DNA of 64,000 bases, from contig NC_064439.1 of the NCBI RefSeq assembly GCF_023343835.1, positions 26,538,933 through 26,602,932 on the forward strand, read 5' to 3'. The position numbers were made by a program, and so were the translations under genes. A model generated the notes under the pieces. That model was given only the letters and a program-made list of their open reading frames with translations. It made no database searches and was not told where the DNA came from. Positions 25,479 to 36,935 of the stretch are shown here, piece after piece (the stretch's first letter is position 1; each line of letters starts with the position of its first letter). This DNA comes from Lagopus muta. Lineage: Eukaryota > Chordata > Aves > Galliformes > Phasianidae.

Positions 25479-28400
25479 TAATTGGAGATCATGAAATAAA
25501 TTTTTGGTGCGCTTATTCATTGTCTCAGTAGCAATTTATATTAGTTGTTGCCTCTGAATATCTAGCTCAAGAAGCTGCAACATTATCACTACATTACATA
25601 TAACATTACACACTGAGGCAGACAGAGCAGATTCTTCAAAGCCCTCCTGGGACTTTAGACATATCTTCCACAAAATATTTCCATTAACTGTAATCTCTAT
25701 GTAATTTTTTTTTTTTTCTATTGCTATATACACTGGTACAAAGTTACTACAGATGAACAGCTTGTTTGTTTTTACAATGGAGCCTGTACACTGGATTCCA
25801 ATCTTTGAGTTTCCTTTTGGATATATGCAGTACAGAAACACAAAACTCATATTTTAAAAAAGTAACCATTGCAAGTGAATGGATTATTATGGAATAGGTG
25901 GTTTAAATTATTGTTTCATACTACAAACTACCACTTAGTTATACGTGCTCAAATGATGAGATGCTATATTCCTTTTTTGCTTGACTCCCGGTGGAAACAA
26001 CCTTTCATAACACAGCAAGTGCATATTTGTATGTCCAGCTCCTCATAATTTATTATAAGTATTAAACTACGTCCTAACGGAGACACTGATGCCATAAAGA
26101 CAATACAATTTCTGCAAATCTTGTGAAAATTCATGGTTAGCAACTACACGTGCCCTATGCTTACACCATACATTAAGCTAGTGAATCCAGAGGAGCAAAA
26201 CCCTTTACCATTATCAGTCTTGAAAAGCCTCAGCCACAACTTCCATCCTTCCTCCACTACAATTAACCAACTGAAACACAAATTCATAGAAGAATGAATC
26301 TTTCATTCTGCTACTAAGAATCTGTTTATCCCATCTTTTATAAATCCAGCAAACTTCACCACCCTTTTAAAAGTTTAATACTAAATATTTAGAAAGTTCT
26401 CTGGAGAAGAAAAAAGTAACTGCAGTTTTCTGTTTAGTTTTCTTCGTTGTTGCTCTGTGCTAGCACTAACAGAGCAAACAGCAGTATCTGATTTACTCCA
26501 GGCATCTCCTTTACTATGGAATTTGGAAAATATCTTCATGTATTCAGTTTAGTTAGGCAGGAACACAGTAAACCAGATATTACCATTTGAAACTGTAGTA
26601 CTTTTAATCTGCTTGCAAACTGCTTGTATTATATTAAGGAAAAATGATATGCTTAAAAACTGTGCAACCTTCTTCAAAGAAAGCATTGTGAGGAAATAGT
26701 AGCATATAGTGATGTCTCAACTTGATAGGATTTTAAATAGAGTAACTCTAGCATACAAAAATAAAGCTCTAAAGAGCACACAGTTTTTGTGGGGAGGAGA
26801 TTTTTCTGGGGAAAAGATAAATCTCTTGGAAGCAGTGCCATAACTGATGACATTTTTGAATGGCAGCATTCAGTAGCCCTGGCTGCCAGCAAGAGCTTGT
26901 CTGCCTCAAGTCAGTAGTTCCAGGAAACATGAAATGGTGGCACAAATATGGTGGATGTGGGGGAGTAGCAGGTGAAATGTTTGTTATTGTGGTAAATATA
27001 CGCACAGTCCTATCAATATGAGGCCACTGAAGAAAATGTGCAAGCCAAGGCCGTAATGCTTGTACATACTATCACACGTAGATTGGTCTCTCATGGTCTT
27101 ACCTCACAAACTGAGAGGTTAAGGTAGGAACTATTTTTTTGTATTTCTTTTTTAGAGGCGGCTGCCTTTTAGTGAGGTAAGGGTATGGAGACTGAAAACT
27201 GGGGGTACCTGCAAAAACAATGTTTTTTTCTCCTCCTTCAACTGCCCCCCTAACTAGCTGTATGCCTGGATTTAAATACTGTGATTATAACCTTTGTATT
27301 TATAAACACAGGATCAACGTTTAACCTTCAGTTATTTGCTCCCAGTAAATGAAAAATCAGTACAGTGAGGGTGAAATCACTGAATTGCACATAACGCAGA
27401 AGCTGGAGATTATAGCATCAGTCACTCTGAGACATATCACTTTCTCTCTAGGAGTAAGAAAAGTAAAGAGTTAGTACTGTTGTGTTTTTGCGCGTATTTT
27501 TTTTCATCTAACACACCTAAGCAGCGTTCAAGACGCACCTCGGAATCAGAATCAAAGAGCAAGGCTTTCTCTTTGCTAGCCAGCTATATGGCATGATGTT
27601 TATCTGTGAATATGAAAGCTGCAAAGCGCAAATGTTAGACTTCATGTGAAGGTATGTATGAAATGAGAATAGGTTTAATTAATTGGTCTAATCAGAGTTG
27701 TAACTTAAACTGTAACACACAGCAATTCCATCTCCTGCTGCTCTAAGCTTCGTTATTTATTGTGAAGAAATAAATTAGATTTTCTACCACCAACTACTTT
27801 TTAATCATCAAAGCAAAATAATTCATGCAGCTTGCAAGTAATAGAATAATTCAGCAGATATAGGAAAGATGATAAAAGACTTCTTTATGCAAAACATTTT
27901 GTATGTCACTTTAAGAGACTCTTAAGAGCAGAACTTCATGTTTTCCAATGTCAGCAATTTCATTGTTACTGTTTATTTTCAAAACCTATGATAAAACTGC
28001 TATAATATTTTAAGCAGGAACCAGATCTCTTAGAAACAAAGCAAGTCACCTCAGAACAGTACATTTTAATTGATAATCTTAGATTTAGGGCATAACAGAA
28101 GAGAAATAGGTTCAATTTTTGAACATATATAACTAAGCTACACTTTTAAAATGTTATTTTGCACTCTCATGTAGGTGTGTCATAACATTACACTGAAACA
28201 CAGTCGATTTTATTTTATACACATTGCTTGGCTTTCACACATTGAGAATTCATTCTTTGTGACTATTGATGTGTCACAAGGCAGAGGTGTTGGGATCCCA
28301 TTACCAAATGCCAGCCATAAGTAGCCAGCTGTACCTGGCAGTAACATCATTCTCTTAATGAGTCAGAACAAAACTCATAGTACACACAGTAGATATGAAG

Positions 28401-29132
28401 TGAAAAGTTAAGGATCAGTATGTGAAATATCCCAACACAAAATCAGGGTAATTTGTTCTTTTGTATGACAGGCTTCATATAGCTTAATACTTTTCGTGTT
28501 CATGTTTTCCTCATAAATGTACTTTGCAATTATGGTCACTTGTTTAAATAAGAGACCCCATTCAATTACATACTAGAAAAGGTAGTAAGTGTACCTCTTG
28601 CCATACACTTTCCTCAGTCTAAGTTTCTACAGGATAATCAAAGCCTTGCTTCACCATCACCTTCAATTATCAAAGGCAGAATGTGTCAGCTTTCTTACCC
28701 TCCCATTAATTTAGCTACCATTACTCCATAGCACCTGGAACACCTGCCCAGTCTGCACGTTTGACTTCTAAAGAAGTATGAAGTGTATAGGAGGAGCTGA
28801 TCAACTTGGATTGCAATTTAATAGCTGTTTTGCAGTAATGCCTACAGGCATTAATTAAGATCAAGGCACTAAACACTAAGAAGACTCACAATGAAGAATA
28901 GTACCTGCCCCAAAGAGTTCATAATTCAGTTTACAGCAAGTTATAACAGGTGAATAAAATTAAATGTAGGGAAAGAGAAACAGAACAGTTGACTTCTCCA
29001 ATCAATTTTTAGACAGTGGATCATTTTCATGTACATACTTATAAACACAGATATGCTCAGTTTGCTATAGATGGTCATTCCTCTCTAATCTCATTTAATT
29101 ATTGCCCTGATATCATAAAATTCTTCTTCCAA

Positions 29133-29176
<44 letters not shown>

Positions 29177-29914
29177 CTTTTAAGATATCAGATATGCCAC
29201 GCTGTAGAAAATCATTGGTTCTGCATCACTCCATTTTCCAGGGCACTGAAATACGTTCTTATGTATTAACTTTTTCAACAATAGATAAAGGCAGCATTAT
29301 TGGATTTCATGTTAAAAACTGGAATATCTCTAATAATGGTAGTAGATAGCCCATGTTTTCCTTGTGGGATTCATTACAAATGGTTATTATAATGCTACGT
29401 GGAAGTGGTTTGAGGTTTCAAAGGCTATAATATCTTCAGGTTGATTAAATAAAAATAAGTAAACAATTTTATAGGAGGAAATAAAGGTCAATTTGATTTA
29501 TTTCAGTCAGTCAGGTTTTATGACTAAATCCATTATTTGCGGTAATATTCCTTAACAAGGTGTTTTCACCTGGCTTCCAGCACTTTCAAATCACTGAGCA
29601 CTGTCCATGAAATAACCAAGGCCGGGTTCTACTGATGCTTTTCTGCCTGAGCTCCATGTGCTGTTTTAAACAGCACGTGAAAATGTTGCTATTTTAAACA
29701 GGATTCTAACGGGTGTTTTAGCTCGCTGATACCATCGATCCACGTGTCTGCAGCACGCTGTGGCATTTCTGAGGCTACACCACGCCCCGCTATACAACTT
29801 CGCTCTTTTACACATCACAGTCGCGATTTAAAATGTAAACCGCAATGTTTTCAGCAGAGAAATACAGAATTGCCAGAACATCCTTAAACAGTCCTTCTCA
29901 GCAGCTACATCAAC
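25479..29914. other. Intergenic, AT-rich, upstream of the CpG island
   Basis: No recognisable gene, RNA or interspersed repeat. A TA dinucleotide repeat lies at about 29137-29174. Base composition shifts sharply to GC-rich at about 29.9 kb. Confidence 0.7.
29137..29174. repeat. TA dinucleotide microsatellite
   Basis: About 19 uninterrupted TA units, self-complementary. Confidence 0.95.
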
Positions 29915-30009
29915 GAACCCGGAAGCGCGGGGCACACTCTCCCTAAGCTCTGACGGAACTCCCACCCACAGCGCAGCACGGCACCGCGCCGCCAGGAAAG
30001 CCCGGCCTC

Positions 30010-30053
30010 AACATGGCGGCGGCCCTCAGGGGGGCGGGGCGACGGGTCACGTG
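30010..30053 (+). promoter_or_regulatory. YY1-type and E-box motifs in distal CpG island
   Basis: AACATGGCGGC (30010-30020) fits the YY1 pattern AANATGGCGGC, and CACGTG (30048-30053) is a palindromic E-box. YY1 sites in this orientation commonly lie just downstream of a start site, which would imply plus-strand transcription from near 30.0 kb. Inference. Confidence 0.4.
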
Positions 30054-30114
30054 GGGAGCCCCACGAGGCTCTCCGCTGGGGGGAAGTGGGGTGGCGGGGC
30101 TGCGCGTGCAGCAC

Positions 30115-30127
30115 GTTGCTAGGCGAC
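30115..30127 (+). promoter_or_regulatory. X-box match (RFX-type site)
   Basis: GTTGCTAGGCGAC fits the RFX X-box pattern RYYNYY-N1-3-RRNRAC at every constrained position. It lies about 600 bp upstream of the inferred ARL4A start. Motif match only; occupancy is unknown. Confidence 0.5.
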
Positions 30128-30569
30128 GGGGGGCGCGCGATGCCACGGGAGTGGCCGGCGGCAGGGCGGGGTGACGCAAAGGCCAGGCGAGCAGAGCGGA
30201 GCTGCACGCTCGCCCACCCCCCGACCCACCCACCCCCCGACCCCCCGAGGACGCCTTACGGCTGCCGGGCCGAGCCCTGCTAACGGGTTTCCCCCCGGGC
30301 GGCGCTAGGTGAGCTCCGGTGCGAGGAGCGGACTGCGCACTGTGAGGCGCCACCGAGCCGCTTCTCAGCTGCTTAGGGCGGGGCGCCGGCTTGAGTGACA
30401 GCAGCCGCAACCCATGGGCTTATGCGGCTCAAGAGAAACGGCGAGATCGCTGCCACCGCCCGCGCACCGTGGGTGGAGGGTACAGAGCGACCGCCAAGGC
30501 CCGCAGCGCTTCACCTCCCTGTTCGTGGGCTGAGGGTGCTGGAACGGGGTCCGCGATGAGTGGCCGGAG

Positions 30570-30720
30570 CCGCCAGCCAATAGACGAGGCGGAGCACGCT
30601 TTTATCCCCGCCCCCGCCGCACTGAGAGACCAATGAGGGGCACGGGGCGGGGCGAGCGGGGCTAGGCGCGGGCTGGGCGCTGCTCTGCTGCCAGAGGTTT
30701 GGGAGTCGTAGTGGCGGCGG
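30570..30720 (+). promoter_or_regulatory. ARL4A: ARL4A core promoter (CCAAT and GC boxes)
   Basis: CCAAT boxes at 30577-30581 and 30630-30634, GC boxes around 30606-30620 and 30643-30653, and no clear TATA box. The spacing suggests transcription starts at about 30.67-30.72 kb, as in other CpG-island promoters using NF-Y and Sp1-type factors. Confidence 0.6.
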
Positions 30721-30751
30721 CAGCGGCGTTGGTGGCACGGAGGTGCGCGGC

Positions 30752-30787
30752 ATGGAGGCGCTGGCGGCTTTAGCCTTGCTGCGCTGA
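30752..30787 (+). CDS. Upstream ORF in ARL4A leader, 11 codons
   Basis: ATG at 30752 opens MEALAALALLR followed by TGA at 30785-30787, ending 16 nt before a candidate splice donor at 30804. It has G at both -3 and +4, so initiation is plausible. If the inferred leader is right it could damp ARL4A translation. No evidence that the peptide itself matters. Confidence 0.4.
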   Translation: MEALAALALLR

Positions 30788-30803
30788 GGGACGGGGCCGA
30801 GCG

Positions 30804-31043
30804 GTAGGCCGGAGGGGCAGGGCTGGGGGCGGTGGCGGCGGTAGTGGCGGCATGCGGTAGGGAATGCGGATGCCCGCCGCGCCGCAGTGTCGGTAGCGGC
30901 CACCGCAGCGTTGCGGGGCTGCAGAGCCCATAAGGCCGGGCTGGGCGGGGAGCGGTTACGGTCTCGCTGCCCGTGGCTGGGGCGGTGGTGGCGGCAGCCC
31001 TAGGCCGGGTCAGGCGGGGGTAACGCTGCGTTTGTCGCCGCAG
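30804..31043 (+). other. ARL4A: Inferred 5' UTR intron of ARL4A
   Basis: Candidate donor GCG|GTAGGC at 30804 and candidate acceptor TCGCCGCAG ending at 31043, 240 nt apart. ARL4A genes in vertebrates have noncoding upstream exon(s) and an intronless coding region, which fits. Splice sites read by eye; alternatives exist in this GC-rich stretch. Confidence 0.45.
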
Positions 31044-31121
31044 GATCGGAGCCGAGCGCGGCCGTTGGACCCCGCCCGTGGTAGTGGCAGCGGCAGCGCG
31101 CTGTCACCTCGCCGCCCGGCG

Positions 31122-31724
31122 ATGGGGAATGGACTCTCGGATCAGACGCCGATCCTGTCCAGCCTGCCTTCTTTCCAGTGCTTCCATATCGTGATCTTGG
31201 GGCTGGATTCTGCTGGGAAGACGACCGTGCTGTACAGGCTGCAGTTCAATGAGTTCGTCAACACCGTCCCCACGAAAGGATTTAATACGGAGAAAATCAA
31301 AGTGACGCTGGGCAACTCGAAAACGGTCACGTTCCACTTCTGGGATGTGGGCGGTCAGGAGAAGCTGCGGCCGCTATGGAAGTCGTACACGAGGTGTACC
31401 GATGGTATTGTGTTTGTGGTGGACTCTGTAGACGTCGAGAGAATGGAGGAGGCCAAAACGGAACTTCACAAAATCACGCGGATATCTGAAAATCAAGGAG
31501 TGCCTGTCCTTATAGTCGCTAACAAGCAGGACTTGAGAAACTCTCTCTCTCTTTCTGAAATCGAGAAGATGTTAGCGATGAGCGAGCTGAGTTCTTCGAC
31601 TCCCTGGCATTTGCAGCCAACCTGTGCAATCATCGGAGATGGACTCAAAGAAGGACTGGAAAAGCTATATGATATGATAATTAAGCGAAGGAAAATGTTG
31701 AGGCAGCAGAAAAAGAAGAGATGA
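31122..31724 (+). CDS. ARL4A: ARF-like GTPase 4A
   Basis: ARL4A is a small GTPase of the ARF family, located at the plasma membrane, nucleus and Golgi, that recruits cytohesin/ARNO and so affects ARF6 and actin. The frame encodes 200 residues, the family's usual length, in one exon. Visible: MGNGLSDQ with Gly2 as the N-myristoylation site; P-loop GLDSAGKT (27-34); switch I with Thr51 in [11 protein letters not shown]; switch [15 protein letters not shown] (74-86) with Gln79; base-binding NKQD (134-137); and a basic tail [12 protein letters not shown] typical of ARL4 proteins and acting as a membrane and nuclear signal. The sequence is almost identical to mammalian ARL4A as I recall it. The ATG at 31122 is chosen because Gly2 must follow it and it has G at -3 and +4. 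The frame is open further upstream to 31032, but that codon is TTG, not ATG. SCIN ends about 14.7 kb upstream on the same strand. Confidence 0.98.
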   Translation: MGNGLSDQTPILSSLPSFQCFHIVILGLDSAGKTTVLYRLQFNEFVNTVPTKGFNTEKIKVTLGNSKTVTFHFWDVGGQEKLRPLWKSYTRCTDGIVFVVDSVDVERMEEAKTELHKITRISENQGVPVLIVANKQDLRNSLSLSEIEKMLAMSELSSSTPWHLQPTCAIIGDGLKEGLEKLYDMIIKRRKMLRQQKKKR

Positions 31725-33635
31725 GTTCTGTTTTGACCTTTCTATTTTAGAGTAGTTACGTGGTCAAAATTTGACATAAGACAGCTTCCAAACCCAGGCC
31801 TGCTTGTTTGGATGCCGTTAAGCTTAGTTACATTAAACAATCAGTTGCACAACCTTGCCTTGTGGAAGGCAGTGTGCTCATGGAACTTTTATTTTTTTTT
31901 AAATAGTCTCTTCTGAGTTTATGGCTCTGCATTATTTCAGAAGCCCGAATAGATGATGTAATACTATCAGGAAATGGATGGATGGGTGGGTATATGTGAC
32001 ATGGATGTCTGAATAGCCAAATATGACGAAGGTTTTCTGCTTAGTGTTGTACTCCTACGTTTGAGGGTGCCTCTGCAAGCGATTTGCATTGAAGGTGTTC
32101 TGTGTTTTTGAACTTCTAATGCTCATAAGTGGAGTATTTAGGTGAACATTATACAGCTTTAAAAACATGTATGAAGCTAGTAATCCATTATTTCAAGAGG
32201 CTGTTTTTTATCTTGTTTGGGGATTTCTATGGAAGCTTGGCTACATGTGTAGGGTGTTTTTTTTAATTTGGCACTTTTTGAAATTGACTCATGTTCAGTT
32301 CAAGTACTTGAAGCTTTAGTGCTGTGGGTTTTTCAACTGATAGAGGAGACTTTTTTGACAAGTTAAAAAATGTAAACAGCACGTTGGAGCATGGAAAAGT
32401 GATTTCCCAATATACAGCATGTTTTTCATATATAAGGTTTTTTATTTTTTAGAGGTAGCTATTCATCCTTATACATTAAATCAGACTTAAGCTAATACTC
32501 AAAATTAGTAATTTATTTTTGAATGATAAGTATTACGTCCTCGATCTATCCAATTAAAAGTAAATTAATTGCAGTAAAGAAGCTGTAAAGAACAACTTAG
32601 GCTGTTGTGGTTCTAGCAATCGCAACATGTTTGCTCTGTTAGTGACTTTTTTGGCAATAAAAATAAATCATAATGAAGTAAAGATGAAGTTAAACTTAGC
32701 AGAGCACTTCTTGTATCTCCCCAAAATATCCCATTTTATTAAAGTAGTATTGCTATGTCACTTCAACGTATGCTTTTTTTTTTTATTGTGACTCTAATTA
32801 TTAAAGTATTTTGTGGTTAGGAATGTAATAATGCTTTATACACTCAAAACATTTGACACTACTGGGAGGGAGGGAGTGGGGGAAGAAGATTTTCAAGATG
32901 GGCCTGTGTTCTGCTTTAATTATGCTTTAAGCTGTTCTTGTTTACAGAGTGTGCAAACAGTGTTAACTGGGCAGGATAGTGCTTGACAGAAAAGGGAGGG
33001 TAGTTTTTCTTACTGGTACAGAGCTTCAAGTGACTCTTTAGATACTTGGTTAGCAACTAAAAGGGCTATAACAGAGCCTGGATTTTTAGGACTAACTTTA
33101 GTGGTGCTGTAAAAATTCATCAGAATGTTAGATTCTCTTTAAACTTTTGTTGGAAACATTAAATTTAAAAAAAAAAAATAAAATCTATTTCTTCCTCTTA
33201 GTCAACCAGCAATGTAAAAAAAAAAAAAAAAAACCCACTTTCTTACATGCTGCCATGTATCAGGAGAGTGACAGCTACAAACCTGAATGTCAATCAATAT
33301 AACTTAAATATGTTTTAGGAAAAAAAAAAATCAAATTTTTTAACCAGCAGCTGTTTGTCCAGGAGGTAACCAAAAATGCACTTTAGTGTCTTCAATAAAT
33401 GAAAGTGACAGCTGTTTTTTTTTTTGTTTGTTTGTTTATTTTATTATTTTTTTTTTTTAATACATCTCGGTCCTTTTTGAATAAACTGAAGTAGCTTCCA
33501 GTGGAGCTTTTGTATGTTGGTTATATATGTACCTGCACTGGTGACATTGTAAGTCACTTACTCAAGTAATGTCTATATTTATAGAAATGTGGATGACTTC
33601 TTAAACCTCAATAAACAATTCAAAACAAGTCTATA
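31725..33635 (+). other. ARL4A: ARL4A 3' UTR with several poly(A) signals
   Basis: AT-rich sequence after the ARL4A stop. AATAAA occurs at 32656-32661, 32662-32667, 33394-33399, 33480-33485 and 33610-33615; the last, followed by a TGTCT-type stretch, is the likeliest distal end. Two A-runs (about 33167-33178 and 33216-33233) and a T/TTTG-rich stretch (about 33415-33460) lie inside. Multiple 3' ends are inferred. Confidence 0.65.
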
Positions 33636-34386
33636 GAGAAGGTGTCTGACTTGTGCTGCAGTGATATATTCTCCTCAACCTCTGTGCACATATTGATCCT
33701 ATTAGCCATAGAACCATTTCTGTTGAAAACCAAAATCTTGTAAATGTGGTAAGGGTCAAAAATGTTCCAGTCTTCTAAACTGTAGGTACCTCATTAACAC
33801 CTTTAAATCAGTGATGTATCAATATGCTCATAGAAGAAATATTAATTGTGCTTTCTGTAACCCTTTCTGTAGTGATGGGTCTTGCATAGTTTGAAAAAGC
33901 CTTTATATATGTGAACCTTTCTTGTGTTATGTTTGGTGTTGGACAGATAATGTTGGGCATTTATTGTGTATGCACAAGTTGTACTGACTTTTGTACAGAC
34001 AAGTGCAAATATCTGAAGCTGTCTGAAGGATTCTTAAACCTTGGGTGAATTTTCTTCTCAGATTCTATGATAGGGAGCAGAATGTGGGAAAATTGAAGTT
34101 CTGATTAGTTTTAGGCCTCTATCGACATCAGGACGCATCTCATTTAGAAACATACAAATCAAAATTTAAGTTTGAATAAGAATGTCCAAACCTCTCTCAC
34201 AGTTCTTTCACATCACTGATGGTTCATCAAAGTGGAGGTTGCTCACAGTGGATCTTGAGAAAGAGGTGCTTGTTCTTGAGCCCTATGAATCTAGGATGCA
34301 ATTGGTATCATCTAGCTAATGCTTTTCTTCCTATCATGTGCATATCACTGTTAGGTTAAAGAAGCTGGTGTGACAGGTTGGCTTGA

Positions 34387-34417
<31 letters not shown>

Positions 34418-36819
34418 GTACCCAGAATGCAAACTATAAAATACAAAGTAATTATTACTTCAAACGTTCATTAAATTTTTACTGGGAATAGTTGAAAAGG
34501 CACCCCACCCAAAAAAAAGCCGATCGTATTTTGTTCTGCATATTGAACCTGCTGGTCTTTAACAGTGACAGTGTCCTTGAACTCCTGTGCGTATAATAGC
34601 TTCAGTGCACGATTTTAACTACAAAGACATGACTGATCTTTACCCAGCACTTCTGTTTGGAGGAAATGGCCAGAGGAAGTGGAGGTGTGTTCTTTGAGTG
34701 ACTTGCTTGTTATCGCACAGTGTTTGATGCTGGCTTTGGAAGGGGAAACAGCAAATGGGGGGTGAGTTACATTGAAGTTATACCTGTATCTGTGCTAGGA
34801 CTGTTTGGCTGTAATATTACAGTAACTCCTGAGTAAAGTAGTCAAATATGATTGTAGTGGTACCTCCAAAATTGTGTTCTGCGTTACTATGACAGAGTTA
34901 CCGGTCATGAACAAAGCAGTAATTGCAATAGAGCATTTAATGCATTACTGATGTGTGTCAGAAAATCTCTGAGAGAATAAGTAGATGTAATTTTGTTACA
35001 GTGCTGCAGTTGTGCTAAATGTTGCAAAAATATGCTTCAAATGATACTCTTTTCTTCAAGGTACTGGCCGTGGTAAACCCTGAAACTGCTTCTACCTCAA
35101 GAAGGCGTAGGATTGTGTTTAGGTTGGCGCAGCACTGTTAGAAACAAGCCATAAGCTCTTGTCTTAATACTGCCGTTGTGGAATTACAAGGTTGTTATGC
35201 CATTGCCTCAGCTGTATATAGATATAAAAACATTTAAATTTGGCTTGTCTTCAGGGTCTGGGCTCTGTTTTCTAGCTGAATAACTGTATATTGACTTCCA
35301 ACCCTTTCAACTGAAGTAAGTTGTTGGACTGAATGTGTGTTTACATTTGAAAAATACAGATATTGTTTTCCCCAGCAAGGTGATGGATGAAAAGTTTCTC
35401 TCTGAATTTTTCACCTTTTGTTGAGACCCAGTTGATCCTTTCCACGTGGCAAGCAGTGCTCACCTCCTGCTCCTTGAGCTGCCTTGGTGAGATGCTCCCT
35501 GGTGCAGCCTCTAGTCCTGCAGGGGCTGCTGCCTGTGTTGCGGTGCTCACAGAATGGCAAGCAGCTGTCAGTGGCTGATGAACTCATCTGGGTCCCAACA
35601 AGGCTGTGTGATGGCAGCTGCCTATGTCTTGGGTCAGTTGTTTACAAAAGAGTAGGGTGTTAATTAGCAGCAGGCTGAAACTTTGCTGAAAAGAGTGCAA
35701 TTCGTGGCTTCTAAGGAGGATCTGATGCTGCATTGATTCTATAAAGAAGGAATTCATACGGCACAGTGGGTATAATGTAGGCAGTATAGCCTACATTAGT
35801 ATATGTATGGTATACAAGCATGGTATAAGTATACCATGTATAGGTAGATTGCAGGCTTAGTTCAGGGAGGTTAGTAATGCCTGCTCATAATGCTATGTTC
35901 CTTTGGCTTGTTTTGAGAGGGAAATCTAGGAATGGCTGAGTGCTTTTTGGAGCATTGTTGTTACTGTGATGTGACTCATCTGAGATCATCACAACTCATG
36001 GCCTTGCTCTGGGAGCCAGCAGCCTCATGTTCCTGTGCCAAAGTCACTGGGATGTTTGGGGAGCTGTGGATATGGTCTTGTGTGCATTTAGTCTGGGTGA
36101 TGAGGAAAGCATTTTGTTAGATTCCTGACTGACCTATCGATGTGAAGCCCTGTTCTTCTCACAGAATTTTGCAGGCTGTGGTTATTTTTAGAAGCAGTAT
36201 AGTGCTGTAGAACTGCGTGGATAAACCATGTGTGTTTTGAAACAGAAGGGAAATATGCAACTGAACTTCACAGCAGGGTGATTTCTGGGGTTACCATATG
36301 GGCTACATTTGTTCCCTTCTATTTGAGAACAAAATCAAGTGCACAGCTGCTAGGGTACCCTTCTTGGAAGTGTTAGGTGGTCCTCTTAAATCAGTTGTAA
36401 TGAAGTAAAAATGCAGTTCCCAAGACCTAAATGGGAAAAAGGTGGGAGGGGGGTGGGGAGGATGAGCAAAATATCTGGAGCAAGCTAGATACAGGAGCAT
36501 CCTACCCTGTCAGCTCCGGTTTCATTGTGACTGATGTGAGGTATGGCATGTTCACTGCCTGGCCAAGCTGACTGCACATTCATTCACTTTTCATATGTTG
36601 AATTTATTGAAAGGTAAGCCCAACATCTGAGAATCTAGGCAAAGGGGCCAGACTGTGCTTCCAGACTAAATGCCTGCTTGTAAACAGCTCAGGAAGGTAA
36701 GATGCTAATCCTTGAGTCATCAAGGTTATCCCTTCTTAGTTCCAGCTATATTTACACAGCTGCTCCTCCAGACTGAAGAACTGAAGACAAAAAACTGAAT
36801 GTTAGAAAAGAAATGGGAA
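33636..36819. other. Intergenic downstream of ARL4A
   Basis: No gene recognised. A TTTA repeat lies at about 34387-34416 and two small perfect hairpins at 35774-35838. The moderately GC-richer stretch at 35440-35580 has open frames on both strands but no domain. Confidence 0.7.
34387..34416. repeat. TTTA repeat (overlapping ATTTA)
   Basis: About six tandem TTTA units. If transcribed as part of a longer ARL4A 3' UTR, the overlapping ATTTA pentamers would resemble an AU-rich element; as DNA it is a microsatellite. Confidence 0.85.
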
Positions 36820-36935
36820 TCATATCATAGAATGGTTTAAGTTGGAGGGGACCTTAAAAGCCGTTTAGTTCCAACAGCTCTGCTGTGGCAGGGTTGCCAC
36901 TCTCGAGATCAGCCTGTCCAGGATCCCATCCCAGG
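36820..36935 (-). mobile_element. CR1 LINE 3' end, minus strand
   Basis: Begins with ATCATAGAATGGTTTAAGTT, the reverse complement of the CR1 tail, then GGAGGGGACCTTAAAAGCC and GTTCCAACAGCTCTGCTGTG, followed by CAGCCTGTCCAGGATCCC. Short truncated copy. Confidence 0.9.

Larger units (their letters stand above)
29915..31110. promoter_or_regulatory. CpG island spanning the ARL4A 5' region
   Basis: Dense CpG and GC-rich sequence of about 1.2 kb, in sharp contrast to the AT-rich flanks. The part nearest ARL4A (30570-30720) carries two CCAAT boxes and GC boxes. The distal part (29915-30370) carries its own YY1, E-box and X-box matches. Open frames on both strands here are a composition effect of few stop codons. 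Confidence 0.9.

Noticed and set aside
29905..30903. Long open frames on both strands in the CpG island (up to 155 codons)
   Set aside because: GC-rich DNA has few stop codons; the products are low-complexity Arg/Pro/Ala/Gly with no domain and they overlap on opposite strands.
31032..31121. In-frame 30-codon N-terminal extension of ARL4A
   Set aside because: The first codon is TTG, not ATG, part of it lies before the inferred splice acceptor, and ARL4A needs Gly2 right after the ATG at 31122 for myristoylation.
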